Shown here: one piece after another, positions 1 to 7,973 of the stretch
Layout of the letters: each line of letters starts with the position of its first letter
How positions within the stretch are numbered: position 1 is the stretch's first letter
Assembly (NCBI GenBank): GCA_947625905.1
Contig: CANQQJ010000030.1
Location: 1-42,899, forward strand
Origin: an uncultured Clostridia bacterium
Lineage (GTDB): Bacteria > Bacillota > Clostridia > Monoglobales > Monoglobaceae
DNA: 42,899 nucleotides
Reading direction: 5' to 3'
Translations under genes and position numbers: made by a program
The notes under the pieces: model-generated
The model's database searches: none
What the model saw: only the letters and a program-made list of their open reading frames with translations
Told to the model about the DNA's origin: nothing

Positions 1-34
1 ATTCGCTATTTACTAATCGCTAATCACTACGTTC
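1..34 (+). repeat. Interspersed repeat family 1, tail-only copy at window edge
   Basis: This copy carries the tail TATTCGCTA...ACTACGTT, built of degenerate CTAATCRCT heptamers, that recurs throughout the window. The hairpin that precedes the tail in full copies would lie off the left edge. It is identical or nearly so to the tails at 166-200 and 348-382. Confidence 0.75.
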
Positions 35-125
35 CCACCTCCGTCAGGCTTCGCCTGACACCTCCTCCCGGGAGGAGACAAAACGGGCGGATAATATCCG
101 CCCCTACAGGGTTATGCAAAACAAA

Positions 126-201
126 CGCGGGAACTTGGCAAAAAATCTGCCGAATTATTCCCGCGTATTCGCTATTTACTAATCGCTAATCACTACGTTA
201 A
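126..201 (+). repeat. Interspersed repeat family 1, full copy (hairpin plus CTAATCACT tail)
   Basis: A hairpin with arms CGCGGGAA (126-133) and TTCCCGCG (158-165) is followed by the tail ending in ACTACGTTAA. A second full copy begins 181 nt further on with the same architecture and a closely matching hairpin loop (shared AATCTGCCGAATT). This stretch is therefore a tandem duplication of a repeat unit. It lies downstream of the glutamate synthase operon. Confidence 0.8.
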
Positions 202-284
202 CCCCTCTCAGTCAGCTTCGCTGACAGCTCTCCCCAAGGGGCGAGCCGGGACGTCGAGGGCGCCGTCCCCTACAAACGTAGTTT
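201..284. repeat. Interspersed repeat family 3 (CTCAGTCAGCTTCGCTGA ... GTCCCCTAC type)
   Basis: This short palindromic element contains GTCAGCTTCGCTGAC and an AAGGGGCGAGCCGGGACGTC block that ends in GTCCCCTACA. The reverse complement of the block recurs at 14813-14855 and 25051-25094. A related GGGCGGATA-ATCCGCCC palindrome is at about 85-105. No coding potential is seen. Confidence 0.7.
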
Positions 285-306
285 ATCAACAATTACACAA
301 AGCAAG

Positions 307-382
307 CGCGGGAACACAGCAAAGAAATCTGCCGAATTGTTCCCGCGTATTCGCTATTCTCTAATCGCTAATCACTACGTTA
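307..382 (+). repeat. Interspersed repeat family 1, full copy abutting the glutamate synthase gene end
   Basis: Arms CGCGGGAAC (307-315) and GTTCCCGCG (339-347) are followed by the CTAATCGCTAATCACTACGTTAA tail. The last bases of the tail overlap the TAA stop (380-382) of the convergent gene on the minus strand. The element may therefore contribute both the 3' boundary and a stem-loop to the operon's transcript end. Confidence 0.8.
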
Positions 383-1105
383 ACATGCCGTATATATCTG
401 CTTATACTGGTTCTTGCTGTCGGGGGTCAGGACGAAAAAGTTTTTCTTCATGATTATCGCCTTGTCGCCGCCGAACATCTCTATATACTCGTCGATGTAG
501 CACTCTATCTCGTCAAGATCGGCCTTTTCGGCCTTGCGCGCGTTGACCTGGGGCGGGATATCAAACGGCAGCTCCTCGCACCGCAGGAATATCTTGCCGC
601 CGTGCATTCCCGTGGCGCAGAATCTTTCAACAACAGTCTTTCTGTCGTCGTGTCCCAGGCCCAGCACGATTATATATCCGCCCGCCTGGTACTCGCCGAG
701 AAAGCTTCCGGCCTTGCCGCCGATCACCAGCACCGGCACTTTGTCCTTGTAGGCCTTCATGTGGATGCCCGCGCGATAGCCCGCGTCGCCCTGCACGAAG
801 ATCTTTCCGCCGCGCATAGCGTAGCCCGTGGCGTCGCCCGACGAGCCGTGTATCGAGATCACGCCGTCGTTCATGGTATCGCCGGTGGCGTCCTGCGCGT
901 TCCCGTAGACCGTCACGGTGCCGCCGTTTAAGTAGGCCCCCAGCGCGTTGCCCGGCGTGCCGTTCACCACAAGCTCCTTGCCGGATATTCCGCAGCCGAT
1001 ATATCTCTGACCCAGGCAGTTGTCGACCTCGACTTTTTTATCGCGCGTGGCGCGGATCTTTTTGTTTATCTCATCGTAGTATGTGAGTCCCGCGTTGATC
1101 TTCAT
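380..1105 (-). CDS. Glutamate synthase GXGXG-domain subunit (GltB domain 3)
   Basis: This 241-residue protein corresponds to the C-terminal GXGXG right-handed beta-helix domain of the glutamate synthase large subunit, here a separate polypeptide. Glycine-rich repeats such as GNALGAYLNGGTVTVYG, GDATGYAMRGGKIFVQG and GSFLGEYQAGG (about residues 50-150) are diagnostic. In one-chain enzymes this domain structurally couples the amidotransferase and FMN sites around the ammonia tunnel. Its start overlaps the stop of the FAD oxidoreductase gene, and it is the last gene of the five-gene operon that begins at 5432. The same fold occurs in formylmethanofuran dehydrogenase subunit C and GlxC, but the gene neighbours make glutamate synthase by far the best reading. 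Confidence 0.88.
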   Translation of the reverse strand: MKINAGLTYYDEINKKIRATRDKKVEVDNCLGQRYIGCGISGKELVVNGTPGNALGAYLNGGTVTVYGNAQDATGDTMNDGVISIHGSSGDATGYAMRGGKIFVQGDAGYRAGIHMKAYKDKVPVLVIGGKAGSFLGEYQAGGYIIVLGLGHDDRKTVVERFCATGMHGGKIFLRCEELPFDIPPQVNARKAEKADLDEIECYIDEYIEMFGGDKAIIMKKNFFVLTPDSKNQYKQIYTAC

Positions 1106-2343
1106 TACTTGACACCTCCCAAGTCGTCTTTTCTGACCGCTCTCGAAAACGCCATTTCCTGCGGTCTCTCTTTTATTGCCTCGAAATCTATCTCGTCAAG
1201 CGGCGTCTTTTCGCGCACCAGACGGGTGTAGATCCCGGCTCTTTCGATATCGTCGATCAGTATGAAGCCGCGCAGATTGTTGTCCGCGGTGACCAGCTTT
1301 TTGTACTTGATGCCCTCGCGCTTAACATAAGCCTCGCCCTCGTAGTCGCCCGCGGTTATGATATGCAGGCCCCAGAATCCGATAGCGTTCATCGGTATCG
1401 CGTCGTCGTACAGCTCTTCGCCGCCGCTCATGTTGACGCCCGCCGCGTGCCCCATCATGTAGGCGTTTGGCAGCAGCGCCAGGACCTGGCTCTTGCCCGT
1501 TATGCTGTTTAGGCACTCGGCGCAGTCGCCCGCGGCATACACGTCGGGAATCGTGGTCGCGCACTTTAAGTCGGTCGCGATACCGCGGTTCACCTCGCCG
1601 CCCGCGTCGGCCGCGAGAGCTGTGTTGGGCCGCACGCCCACCGCGATAACCACCGCGTCGTAGTCTATCTTTTTGCCGCTTGCCAGCGTCGCCGTTCCGT
1701 CTTTAAACTCCGCCACGCTGTCGTTTAAGTAAAACTTAACGCCTCGGCGCTCGATGTGCTTCCGCACTATTGCGGAACCCTTTTCATCCAGGATGCTCGG
1801 AAGTATCCTGTTCGCCAGATCGACAACGGTCAAGCTGCCCGCGCGGTCGCTTATGCCCTCGGCACACTTGAGACCGATAAGTCCCGCGCCGACTATCAGC
1901 ACGCGGCTGTCTTTATCTATCGCTTCCGCCAGAGCCTTGGCGTCGTCCAGCGTCATAAAGCTGAATTTCTTTTCCACGCCGTCGAGCCCCTTCATGGGCG
2001 GCACAAACGGCGATGAGCCCGCGGCGATCAGCAGCTTGCCGTAGCCGATCTCGCTGCCGCCGCTCAGACTGACCGTTTTCTTTTCGGTGTTTATCTTCTC
2101 GGCCCGCGTGCCGAGCATAAGCTCGACGTCGTTTTTCTTATAAAAATTATCCGGCCTGTAGCTCAGCATCTTTTTCTCGGTGGTCTTGTTCCACAGATAG
2201 TACGAGATCAGCGGTCGTCCGTAAACTCTGTAATTCTCATCGGTAACAACGCAGATGCTGCCTTCGTTATCGTTTTCCCTTATGCCCTCGATGCAGCCGA
2301 CAGCGGCGATAGAGTTACCGATTATCAAGTAATCATATTTCAT
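1105..2343 (-). CDS. FAD-dependent pyridine nucleotide oxidoreductase of the glutamate synthase operon
   Basis: This 412-residue two-dinucleotide-fold oxidoreductase resembles NADH oxidase, rubredoxin reductase and NirB N-terminal domains. The FAD fold starts at YLIIGNSIAAVGC, where GNSIAA replaces the usual GxGxxG. The NAD(P) fold carries VLIVGAGLIGLKCAEG near residue 145-160, and the second FAD motif is DVYAAGDCAE near residue 265. It probably feeds NAD(P)H electrons through the adjacent ferredoxin to the synthase subunit, replacing classical GltD. It sits between the ferredoxin gene (10-nt gap) and the GXGXG gene (overlap). A role as a stand-alone NADH oxidase cannot be excluded from sequence alone. 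Confidence 0.85.
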   Translation of the reverse strand: MKYDYLIIGNSIAAVGCIEGIRENDNEGSICVVTDENYRVYGRPLISYYLWNKTTEKKMLSYRPDNFYKKNDVELMLGTRAEKINTEKKTVSLSGGSEIGYGKLLIAAGSSPFVPPMKGLDGVEKKFSFMTLDDAKALAEAIDKDSRVLIVGAGLIGLKCAEGISDRAGSLTVVDLANRILPSILDEKGSAIVRKHIERRGVKFYLNDSVAEFKDGTATLASGKKIDYDAVVIAVGVRPNTALAADAGGEVNRGIATDLKCATTIPDVYAAGDCAECLNSITGKSQVLALLPNAYMMGHAAGVNMSGGEELYDDAIPMNAIGFWGLHIITAGDYEGEAYVKREGIKYKKLVTADNNLRGFILIDDIERAGIYTRLVREKTPLDEIDFEAIKERPQEMAFSRAVRKDDLGGVK

Positions 2344-2352
2344 AATATCACC

Positions 2353-2790
2353 CTAAATCCTTTCCTCATATACTATCGCTCTGTTGGGGCAGCCCTTGAC
2401 GCAGGCGGGTTCTCCCGACGCGTTGTCCATGCAAAGCTGGCACTTCTGCACTACCGAATGGTCGCTCGACGGCATTATCGCGCCGTAGGGGCAGGACAGT
2501 ATGCAGGTAAAGCAGCCCACGCATTTGTCGGTGTCTATCACCACGACTCCGTCCTTGTCGCGAGACAGGGCGCCCGAAATGCAGCCCTTGACGCAGCGGG
2601 CGTCGGAGCAGTGGCGGCAGTTGACCGCGAAGCTTATCTTGTTGTCGCCCTCGACCTTAATCCTCGGGTGGATCGTCTTGCCCTTTAAGGCCTTGACCAT
2701 ATCATCCATTCCCGAGTTGGCGAAAGCGCATTGGTATTCGCACAGATGACAGCCGAGGCACCATTCTTCATTAACATAAATTCTTTTCAT
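2353..2790 (-). CDS. Four-cluster 4Fe-4S ferredoxin-type electron transfer protein
   Basis: This 145-residue iron-sulfur protein has cysteine groups CLGCHLCEYQC near the N terminus, CRHCSDARCVKGC, CVGCFTCILSCP, and CQLCMDNASGEPACVKGCP near the C terminus. That is enough for four 4Fe-4S clusters, the arrangement of the HycB/DmsB/CooF group. It has no transmembrane segment or signal peptide. It is encoded between the FMN synthase subunit (15-nt gap) and the FAD oxidoreductase, so it most likely wires NAD(P)H oxidation to glutamate synthesis. The start ATG is preceded by GGAGGGAAT. Confidence 0.88.
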   Translation of the reverse strand: MKRIYVNEEWCLGCHLCEYQCAFANSGMDDMVKALKGKTIHPRIKVEGDNKISFAVNCRHCSDARCVKGCISGALSRDKDGVVVIDTDKCVGCFTCILSCPYGAIMPSSDHSVVQKCQLCMDNASGEPACVKGCPNRAIVYEERI

Positions 2791-2805
2791 TTCGGCATTC
2801 CCTCC

Positions 2806-4311
2806 TTATTCGCCCGCGTGTTTGATGCCCAGGATCTCGAGCTCCTTGTTTGTGAGCCCTATTCCTCTGAGCATAAGTCTGTTTCCGCGCAGAGCCTCGA
2901 TCGAGTTGATGCCCATGCCGCCCATCATTTCTTTGATCTCATGCGTCCACGCACGGACCAGGTTCACAAGCCTTTCCTTGCCGTCCGCGGGATTGAGCCG
3001 CTTTACCAGCTCGGGCACCTGGGTGGCAATGCCCCAGTTGCATTTGCCCGCCTGACAGCTGCGGCAAAGGTGGCAGCCCATGGCGATAAGAGCGGAAGTC
3101 GCGATATAGACCGCGTCGGCGCCCAGCGCTATCGCCTTTACCACATCGGCACTGCTTCTGATGCTTCCGCCGACGACCACTGACACCTCGTCGCGTATGC
3201 CCTCGTCGCGCAGGCGCTGGTCGACGCTGGCGAGCGCCAGCTCAATCGGGATACCCACGTTGTCGCGTATTCTCTTGGGAGCCGCTCCCGTGCCGCCGCG
3301 GTAGCCGTCGATGGCGATTATGTCCGCGCCGCTTCTGGCTATGCCGCTGGCGATCGCCGCCACGTTATGCACGGCCGCGATCTTGACGATGACCGGCTTT
3401 TTGTAGTCGCTGGCCTCTTTCAGCGAGAACACCAGCTGCCGCAGGTCCTCGATCGAGTATATGTCGTGATGGGGCGCCGGCGATATGGCGTCGGTACCCT
3501 CGGGGATCATTCTTGTTTTTGAAATATCGTCGACTATTTTCTCGCCGGGCAGGTGACCGCCGATGCCGGGCTTGGCGCCCTGGCCCATTTTAATCTCTAT
3601 GGCGGCGCCCGCGTTCAGATAGTCCTCATGCACGCCGAATCTTCCCGACGCGACCTGAACGATCGTGTTGGGGCCGTACTGATAAAAGTCCTCGTGCAGT
3701 CCGCCCTCGCCGGTGTTGTATAAGATGCCCAGTTCCTCGGCAGCCGTCGCGAGGCTCTTGTGAGCGTTGTAGCTGATCGAGCCGTAGGACATGGCCGAGA
3801 ACATGATCGGCGTCTCCAGCTCAAGCTGCGGCGATGTCTCGGGAATGATGTTTCCGTTTCTGTCTCTCTGTATCTCCTCGGACTTTTTGCCGAGATATGT
3901 TTTTGTCTCCATAGGCTCGCGCAGCGGGTCGATCGAGGGATTGGTCACCTGGGACGCGTTTATCAGCATTTTGTCCCAGTAGACAGGGTATTCCTTCGGA
4001 TTGCCCATGGCGGAAAGCAGCACCGCTCCGGTGCCCGCCTGACGAATAACGTCGGTTATCGCCTCCTGCGTCCAGTTGGCGTTGAGCTTGAATGTGTGGT
4101 CGCTCTTTACTATTTTAAGAGCGTGGGTCGGGCAGAGGCAGACGCACCTCTGGCAGTCAACGCAATTTGTGCTGTCGCTCACCATTTTGCCCAGGTCGCT
4201 GTCGTAGCGATGAACCTCGTTTGAGCACTGCCGCTCGCAGGCGCGGCAGCCGATGCACAGGTCGGAGTTGCGCACCGCCTCGTATTCGGGATATAAGTAG
4301 TCACGCAGCAT
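2806..4311 (-). CDS. Glutamate synthase FMN-binding synthase subunit with N-terminal ferredoxin domain (GltB domain 2)
   Basis: This 501-residue protein makes glutamate from 2-oxoglutarate and ammonia at an FMN site. Residues about 15-75 carry two 4Fe-4S motifs (CIGCRACERQC and CVDCQRCVCLCP). The TIM-barrel synthase domain follows, with AMSYGSISYNAHKSLA, GEGG, KMGQGAKPGIGGHLPG, HHDIYSIEDL and GYRGGTGAAP. A cysteine-rich stretch GCHLCRSCQAGKCNWGIATQ near residue 415-435 corresponds to the 3Fe-4S ligand region of glutamate synthases. This is the ferredoxin-fused, archaeal-like split form. The gene start overlaps the stop of the amidotransferase gene by one base, which implies translational coupling. 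Confidence 0.93.
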   Translation of the reverse strand: MLRDYLYPEYEAVRNSDLCIGCRACERQCSNEVHRYDSDLGKMVSDSTNCVDCQRCVCLCPTHALKIVKSDHTFKLNANWTQEAITDVIRQAGTGAVLLSAMGNPKEYPVYWDKMLINASQVTNPSIDPLREPMETKTYLGKKSEEIQRDRNGNIIPETSPQLELETPIMFSAMSYGSISYNAHKSLATAAEELGILYNTGEGGLHEDFYQYGPNTIVQVASGRFGVHEDYLNAGAAIEIKMGQGAKPGIGGHLPGEKIVDDISKTRMIPEGTDAISPAPHHDIYSIEDLRQLVFSLKEASDYKKPVIVKIAAVHNVAAIASGIARSGADIIAIDGYRGGTGAAPKRIRDNVGIPIELALASVDQRLRDEGIRDEVSVVVGGSIRSSADVVKAIALGADAVYIATSALIAMGCHLCRSCQAGKCNWGIATQVPELVKRLNPADGKERLVNLVRAWTHEIKEMMGGMGINSIEALRGNRLMLRGIGLTNKELEILGIKHAGE

Positions 4312-5432
4312 TATTCGTCACCTCCGATCTCTTCCATTGCCTCGTCGTAAAGCCGCACGATCACCGGCTCGCCGCCTCTGGGCGACCAGATAGTGTCAAG
4401 GTTCGGCTCTATCACGCGCATGGCGCATTCCTCGCTGGCGATATACACCATATCGTCCTTCTCGCCCACGACCATGCTGCGCAGCTTGAGCCTGTCGTTT
4501 AAGGCCATCATGCCTCCGGTAAAGCCCAGCAAGATCGAGAACGGGCCCGTGATAAGCAGACTGCTGAACTTGTTGCGCAGGAACTTGAGCCTGCTTTTTT
4601 CCGGCTCCTCCATGTGGTCAATTGTCGACCAGAAGGGCGCCGCCACAACGCTCGCCATTTCCTCAAGGCTCAGTTTCTGCTTGCGGAGCAGGTAGTCGGT
4701 TATGTAGGTAATGACCTCGGTGTCGGTCAAAAGGTTGCATTTGTAGCCGTACATCTCGATAAAGCGGCGGTTCGCGTCGTAGGACGAGATCTCACCGTTG
4801 TGCACGATCGAGTAGTCAAGCATCGCGAACGGGTGCGCCCCGCCCCACCAGCCGGGGGTGTTTGTGGGATAGCGGCCGTGCGCCGTCCAGCAGTAGCCGT
4901 CGTATTCGTTTAATCTGTAGAATCTGCCCACGTCCTCGGGGAATCCCACCGCCTTGAACACGCCCATATTTTTTCCGCACGAGAAAACATAGCAGCCGTC
5001 AAGTTTGGTGTTTATCCTGTTGACGCAGCGCACAACGTACTCCTTTTCGTCAAGCTGCGAGGCCGCCAGCCGCGTGCGCAGGGGGTCGACAAAATACCTC
5101 CAGATCAGGGGCTCGTCCTTGATCTCGGGGATCCTTCTGATGGGTATTTTTGAAAGGTTGATAACGTCAAAATGACGGTCGAGGTACCTTTCGCAAATTT
5201 CTTTCGCCTCGTTTGTTTCGTAGAAAACGTGGAAGGCATACTGATTCTTGTATTCGGGATAAATGCCGTAACCCGCGAATCCGCCGCCGAGACCGTTTGA
5301 GCGGTCGTGCATAACGGAAATCGAATCGATGATCTGCTTGCCGTTGATTCTCGTTCCGCTTTTCGAGAAAATACCGGATATAGCGCATCCCGCCGGAATT
5401 CTGTTGCCGTTTTCGCCTTCTCTGAGTAGCAT
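4311..5432 (-). CDS. Glutamate synthase class II glutamine amidotransferase subunit (GltB domain 1)
   Basis: This subunit, about 373 residues long, hydrolyses glutamine and passes ammonia to the FMN subunit. Class II (Ntn) amidotransferase features are GCAISGIFSKSG, HDRSNGLGGGFAGYG, HGRYPTNTPGWWGGAHPF, IVHNGEISSY and LLTDTEVITYITD. The ATG at 5432 is chosen because GGAAGGAG lies 8 nt upstream. An in-frame ATG at 5453 has no Shine-Dalgarno sequence. The presumed catalytic cysteine is then residue 16, so as in other Ntn enzymes the leader would have to be removed to expose it. This is the first gene of the operon, downstream of a promoter and a terminator-like hairpin. Confidence 0.9.
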   Translation of the reverse strand: MLLREGENGNRIPAGCAISGIFSKSGTRINGKQIIDSISVMHDRSNGLGGGFAGYGIYPEYKNQYAFHVFYETNEAKEICERYLDRHFDVINLSKIPIRRIPEIKDEPLIWRYFVDPLRTRLAASQLDEKEYVVRCVNRINTKLDGCYVFSCGKNMGVFKAVGFPEDVGRFYRLNEYDGYCWTAHGRYPTNTPGWWGGAHPFAMLDYSIVHNGEISSYDANRRFIEMYGYKCNLLTDTEVITYITDYLLRKQKLSLEEMASVVAAPFWSTIDHMEEPEKSRLKFLRNKFSSLLITGPFSILLGFTGGMMALNDRLKLRSMVVGEKDDMVYIASEECAMRVIEPNLDTIWSPRGGEPVIVRLYDEAMEEIGGDE

Positions 5433-5505
5433 AGCTCTTTCTCCTTCCAACATAGCGTTCGGGGATATTCAATAAAATGATCCGCCGCCGCCCGTATTCC
5501 GAGCA

Positions 5506-5547
5506 AAAAAACAGGCGTTCGCCGCTCATTGAGCAGACGAACGCCTT
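5506..5547 (-). terminator. Promoter-proximal terminator-like hairpin (attenuator candidate) ahead of the glutamate synthase operon
   Basis: On the minus strand GGCGTTCG (5537-5544) pairs with CGAACGCC (5514-5521). The inner helix continues CTGCTC/GAGCGG around an AAT loop, and a run of seven T follows directly. It begins about 10-15 nt after the inferred transcription start, so nearly the whole early transcript is a terminator. No glutamine riboswitch signature (GGAAGUAGG) is seen. It is probably a conditional attenuator, but the factor is unknown. Confidence 0.65.
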
Positions 5548-5561
5548 TGTTCGGTTTATAC

Positions 5562-5590
5562 AGTATACCACGGTATGAGAAAAAAGTCAA
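5562..5590 (-). promoter_or_regulatory. Sigma-A promoter of the glutamate synthase operon
   Basis: Minus-strand TTGACT (5585-5590), a 17-nt spacer, and TATACT (5562-5567). The start of transcription would be near 5555. Confidence 0.8.
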
Positions 5591-5652
5591 CAAAAAAATT
5601 ACACAAAACAACCGCTGAAATGCGCGGCTTTTTTGTAAAGCCGTCTTCGACC

Positions 5653-5681
5653 TTGACATCATGCCGTATTTTATGTAAAAT
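5653..5681 (+). promoter_or_regulatory. Sigma-A promoter of the cyclophilin lipoprotein gene
   Basis: TTGACA (5653-5658), a 17-nt spacer, and TAAAAT (5676-5681). The leader to 5824 carries the palindrome GGGCGGATATCATCCGCCC (5734-5752), which resembles the repeat near position 90. The interval 5454-5823 holds only these two divergent promoters, the attenuator hairpin and this palindrome. Confidence 0.75.
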
Positions 5682-5823
5682 ATATATCACAGTCAAATTC
5701 GCAAAATAAACCGACGTATCCCTATCTTGCAGGGGCGGATATCATCCGCCCGCTCGGCAACTCATAACAGCCTTTTTTAAAATCAGGAAAAAATATAAAT
5801 TTATTAATACAGGAGGAAAACAA

Positions 5824-6486
5824 ATGAAACACACAAAGATCTTAAAACTGCTCTGTCTGATCGCCGCGCTCGCTCTGGCAGTGTCGGCGCTGTCAGCCTG
5901 CGGCTCGCAGAGCGCATCAAAATCAAGCGCCTCAAATGCCGAAAGCGCGCCGAAGACCGAGGGCAAGGCGTTCGAGTTTGACGGAAAAGTTCCCGATGAC
6001 GGCCCGGCCGTTAAGTTCACCATGAGCGACGGCGGAACATTCACCATAGTATGCGCGCCCGAGTACGCGCCCGAGACTGTCGAAAACTTCCTTAGTCTGG
6101 TAAAAAGCGGCTTTTACGACGGCCTGACTTTCCACCGCGTGATCGACGCGTTTGTGGCGCAGGGCGGCGACCCGGAAGGCAACGGCACGGGCGGCAGCGA
6201 CAAAAAGATCAAAGGCGAGTTTTACTCAAACGGCTTTGAACAAAACACGCTTCCCCACCTGCGCGGCAGCGTGGCGATGGCGCGTTCTCAGGCTCCCGAC
6301 TCCGCGTCCAGCCAGTTCTATATCTGCTATGACGACCTGCCGAATCTCGACGGCGAATACGCGGTGTTCGGACAAGTGACCGAGGGCATGGAGGTCGTGG
6401 ACGGATTCCTTGATGTTCCAAGGGACGCGCAGGGAATGCCCCAAACCCCGATAGTGATCGAAAAGGCCGAGGTCGTTTCGGAATAA
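5824..6486 (+). CDS. Lipoprotein peptidyl-prolyl cis-trans isomerase, cyclophilin type
   Basis: This 220-residue exported lipoprotein has a basic start MKHTKILK, a hydrophobic stretch and the lipobox LSAC (lipidated Cys near residue 26). A serine/alanine-rich linker follows, then a cyclophilin domain from about residue 58. Core motifs are APETVENFLSLVKSGFYDGL, TFHRVIDAFVAQGGDPEGNG, GSVAMARSQAPDSASSQFYI and YAVFGQVTEGMEVVD. The catalytic-type Arg in FHR and the QGG and FGQV elements are present. It probably assists folding of secreted proteins at the outer face of the membrane. A strong GGAGG ribosome binding site precedes the ATG. It is a single-gene transcript diverging from the glutamate synthase operon. 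Confidence 0.93.
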   Translation: MKHTKILKLLCLIAALALAVSALSACGSQSASKSSASNAESAPKTEGKAFEFDGKVPDDGPAVKFTMSDGGTFTIVCAPEYAPETVENFLSLVKSGFYDGLTFHRVIDAFVAQGGDPEGNGTGGSDKKIKGEFYSNGFEQNTLPHLRGSVAMARSQAPDSASSQFYICYDDLPNLDGEYAVFGQVTEGMEVVDGFLDVPRDAQGMPQTPIVIEKAEVVSE

Positions 6487-6505
6487 CACAACATTTTAAT
6501 ACAGA

Positions 6506-6533
6506 AAGACCCGAGCAGCGATGCTCGGGCCTT
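6506..6533 (+). terminator. Rho-independent terminator after the cyclophilin gene
   Basis: CCCGAGCA (6510-6517), GCGA loop, TGCTCGGG (6522-6529), flanked by AAAG and CCTTT that extend the pairing. The U tract is weak. Confidence 0.65.
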
Positions 6534-6641
6534 TCAAAGGGTTTTATTAATAAAACTCACCAATTCGGCCGCTGCGCCCGCACACGTCCGATGATCGTAT
6601 TATAACACAAAAATCACGCAAAAAATCGCTACACGGTAAAA

Positions 6642-6671
6642 CTGGTCTGTTTTTCGGAAAAAATAGACCGG
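6642..6671 (-). terminator. Probable terminator of the two-component operon
   Basis: On the minus strand GGTCT and AGACC arms flank an A/T-rich inner helix (TTTTT/AAAAA) and are followed by AGTTTTA. It lies just downstream of the kinase stop codon. Confidence 0.5.
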
Positions 6672-6692
6672 CAAAGCAAATCCGTCAAAAAT

Positions 6693-7973
6693 TTAATCAA
6701 TAAAAATCAAAATTTCGGATATAAAAACTCCGTTTTCATATTTTTGGACCGACTCGCCGTTGTATTTGTTCACGATGCGCTTTATATTTCTCAGGCCGAT
6801 ACCGTGAGAGTCTGCGTCCGCCTTTGACGTTTTTAAAGCGCCGCGTCCGATCTTGACCGGATTCGACGTGTTTTCAACGACGCAGAGCAGATAATTGTTT
6901 CTGTATTTCAGCGTCAGCCTTATCCGCTTTTCCGCCGCGGCGGCTCTCTCGCAGCCTTCAATGGCGTTGTCCAGCAGGTTGCCCAGGAGTATGACCGCGT
7001 CCGCATTGCTCAATTTCAGACCTTCCGGAACAGTTATTTTCTCACGAAAATCTATACCGAGGCGCCGCGCGGCGCTCTTTTTTCCGCTGACCAAGATATC
7101 TATCGCCGTGTTTCCGGTGTCGATCAGCCCGTCGTCGCCGTCAAAATCAAGATCCAGCTCGTCTATATAGCGGTCCGCCGCCTCGGGATCGCCGCGCCGT
7201 ATCAGCGATTGAATGACCCGCATATGGTTTATTATGTCATGTCTGACCGACATGATATGCTCTTCTTTTTTGTTGACCCCCGCGGTTTGGCGCCCCTGTC
7301 CGCCCACCTGCTCGCTCAGCGCGTCGCGCTCCGAGAGCAGCGCCGTCAGCTTATCGAAAAGATAAAACACAAGCAGGGTCGAATACATCACGGAGAGTGT
7401 CAGTATAACAAGAGAATACGAAAACTCCGCGTTGATACCGTAGAGATAGCGGGTGTAATGCAGAATAAAAATAATATTTACAACGGGGATACTGAGCAGC
7501 AATATCCAATAACTCACGCTGACTTTCGCGCGGCTTCTGTTAAAAAACAATCCCGCCGCTTTTACCATTATGGTCATCAGGATCATAACAATAACCAGCC
7601 CCATGATATTGTATATGCTTTTTTCTCTTACCATTTCCTCGATGGGGATCCCGAATGCCAATCCCGTCAAAATAAAAACAAAATTGGATATCGCTATAAA
7701 GAGCATATAAAGCATCGACATCAATAATTTTTTCAGCACGCTGTCTTTGTAAACGACGGTGCACATAAACGTCAAAAGGAGCATAACAACAAAATTCAAA
7801 ACAAACGACTCAACATAAGTATTATATATCCATGTCAGAACGCTGTATGCCGCGGCGACCGCCGCGCGCGCCAAAGCGCCGCCTCTGCGCGAATCAAGCA
7901 CCGCGTCGAAAAGCATATATGTAACTATTATCTCAAACACCAACGTTATCAAGTCAATCGCCGTATATATCAT
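6693..7973 (-). CDS. GHKL-family sensor histidine kinase (AgrC-like)
   Basis: This 426-residue membrane kinase has about six hydrophobic segments in residues 1-210. A short linker with a probable coiled coil leads to the H-box SVRHDIINHMRVIQSLI, with the phosphoacceptor His at 245. The N-box ILLGNLLDNAIEGCERA is near residue 325-340. A G-box, SHGIGLRNI, sits near the C terminus. This is the quorum-sensing/peptide-sensing class of kinases that pairs with LytTR regulators. It overlaps the upstream regulator gene by 20 nt, so the two are translationally coupled. No agrB or agrD homologue is visible nearby, so the ligand is unknown. Confidence 0.9.
   Translation of the reverse strand: MIYTAIDLITLVFEIIVTYMLFDAVLDSRRGGALARAAVAAAYSVLTWIYNTYVESFVLNFVVMLLLTFMCTVVYKDSVLKKLLMSMLYMLFIAISNFVFILTGLAFGIPIEEMVREKSIYNIMGLVIVMILMTIMVKAAGLFFNRSRAKVSVSYWILLLSIPVVNIIFILHYTRYLYGINAEFSYSLVILTLSVMYSTLLVFYLFDKLTALLSERDALSEQVGGQGRQTAGVNKKEEHIMSVRHDIINHMRVIQSLIRRGDPEAADRYIDELDLDFDGDDGLIDTGNTAIDILVSGKKSAARRLGIDFREKITVPEGLKLSNADAVILLGNLLDNAIEGCERAAAAEKRIRLTLKYRNNYLLCVVENTSNPVKIGRGALKTSKADADSHGIGLRNIKRIVNKYNGESVQKYENGVFISEILIFID

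Noticed and set aside
1-400. CRISPR array suggested by regularly recurring palindromes
   Set aside because: The repeats are few, unequal in spacing and dispersed through the window, and no cas genes are present.
5506-5547. Glutamine riboswitch or ANTAR dual-hexaloop in the glutamate synthase leader
   Set aside because: No GGAAGUAGG core is present, and there is one long hairpin rather than two hexaloop hairpins. Only a terminator-like attenuator is supported.
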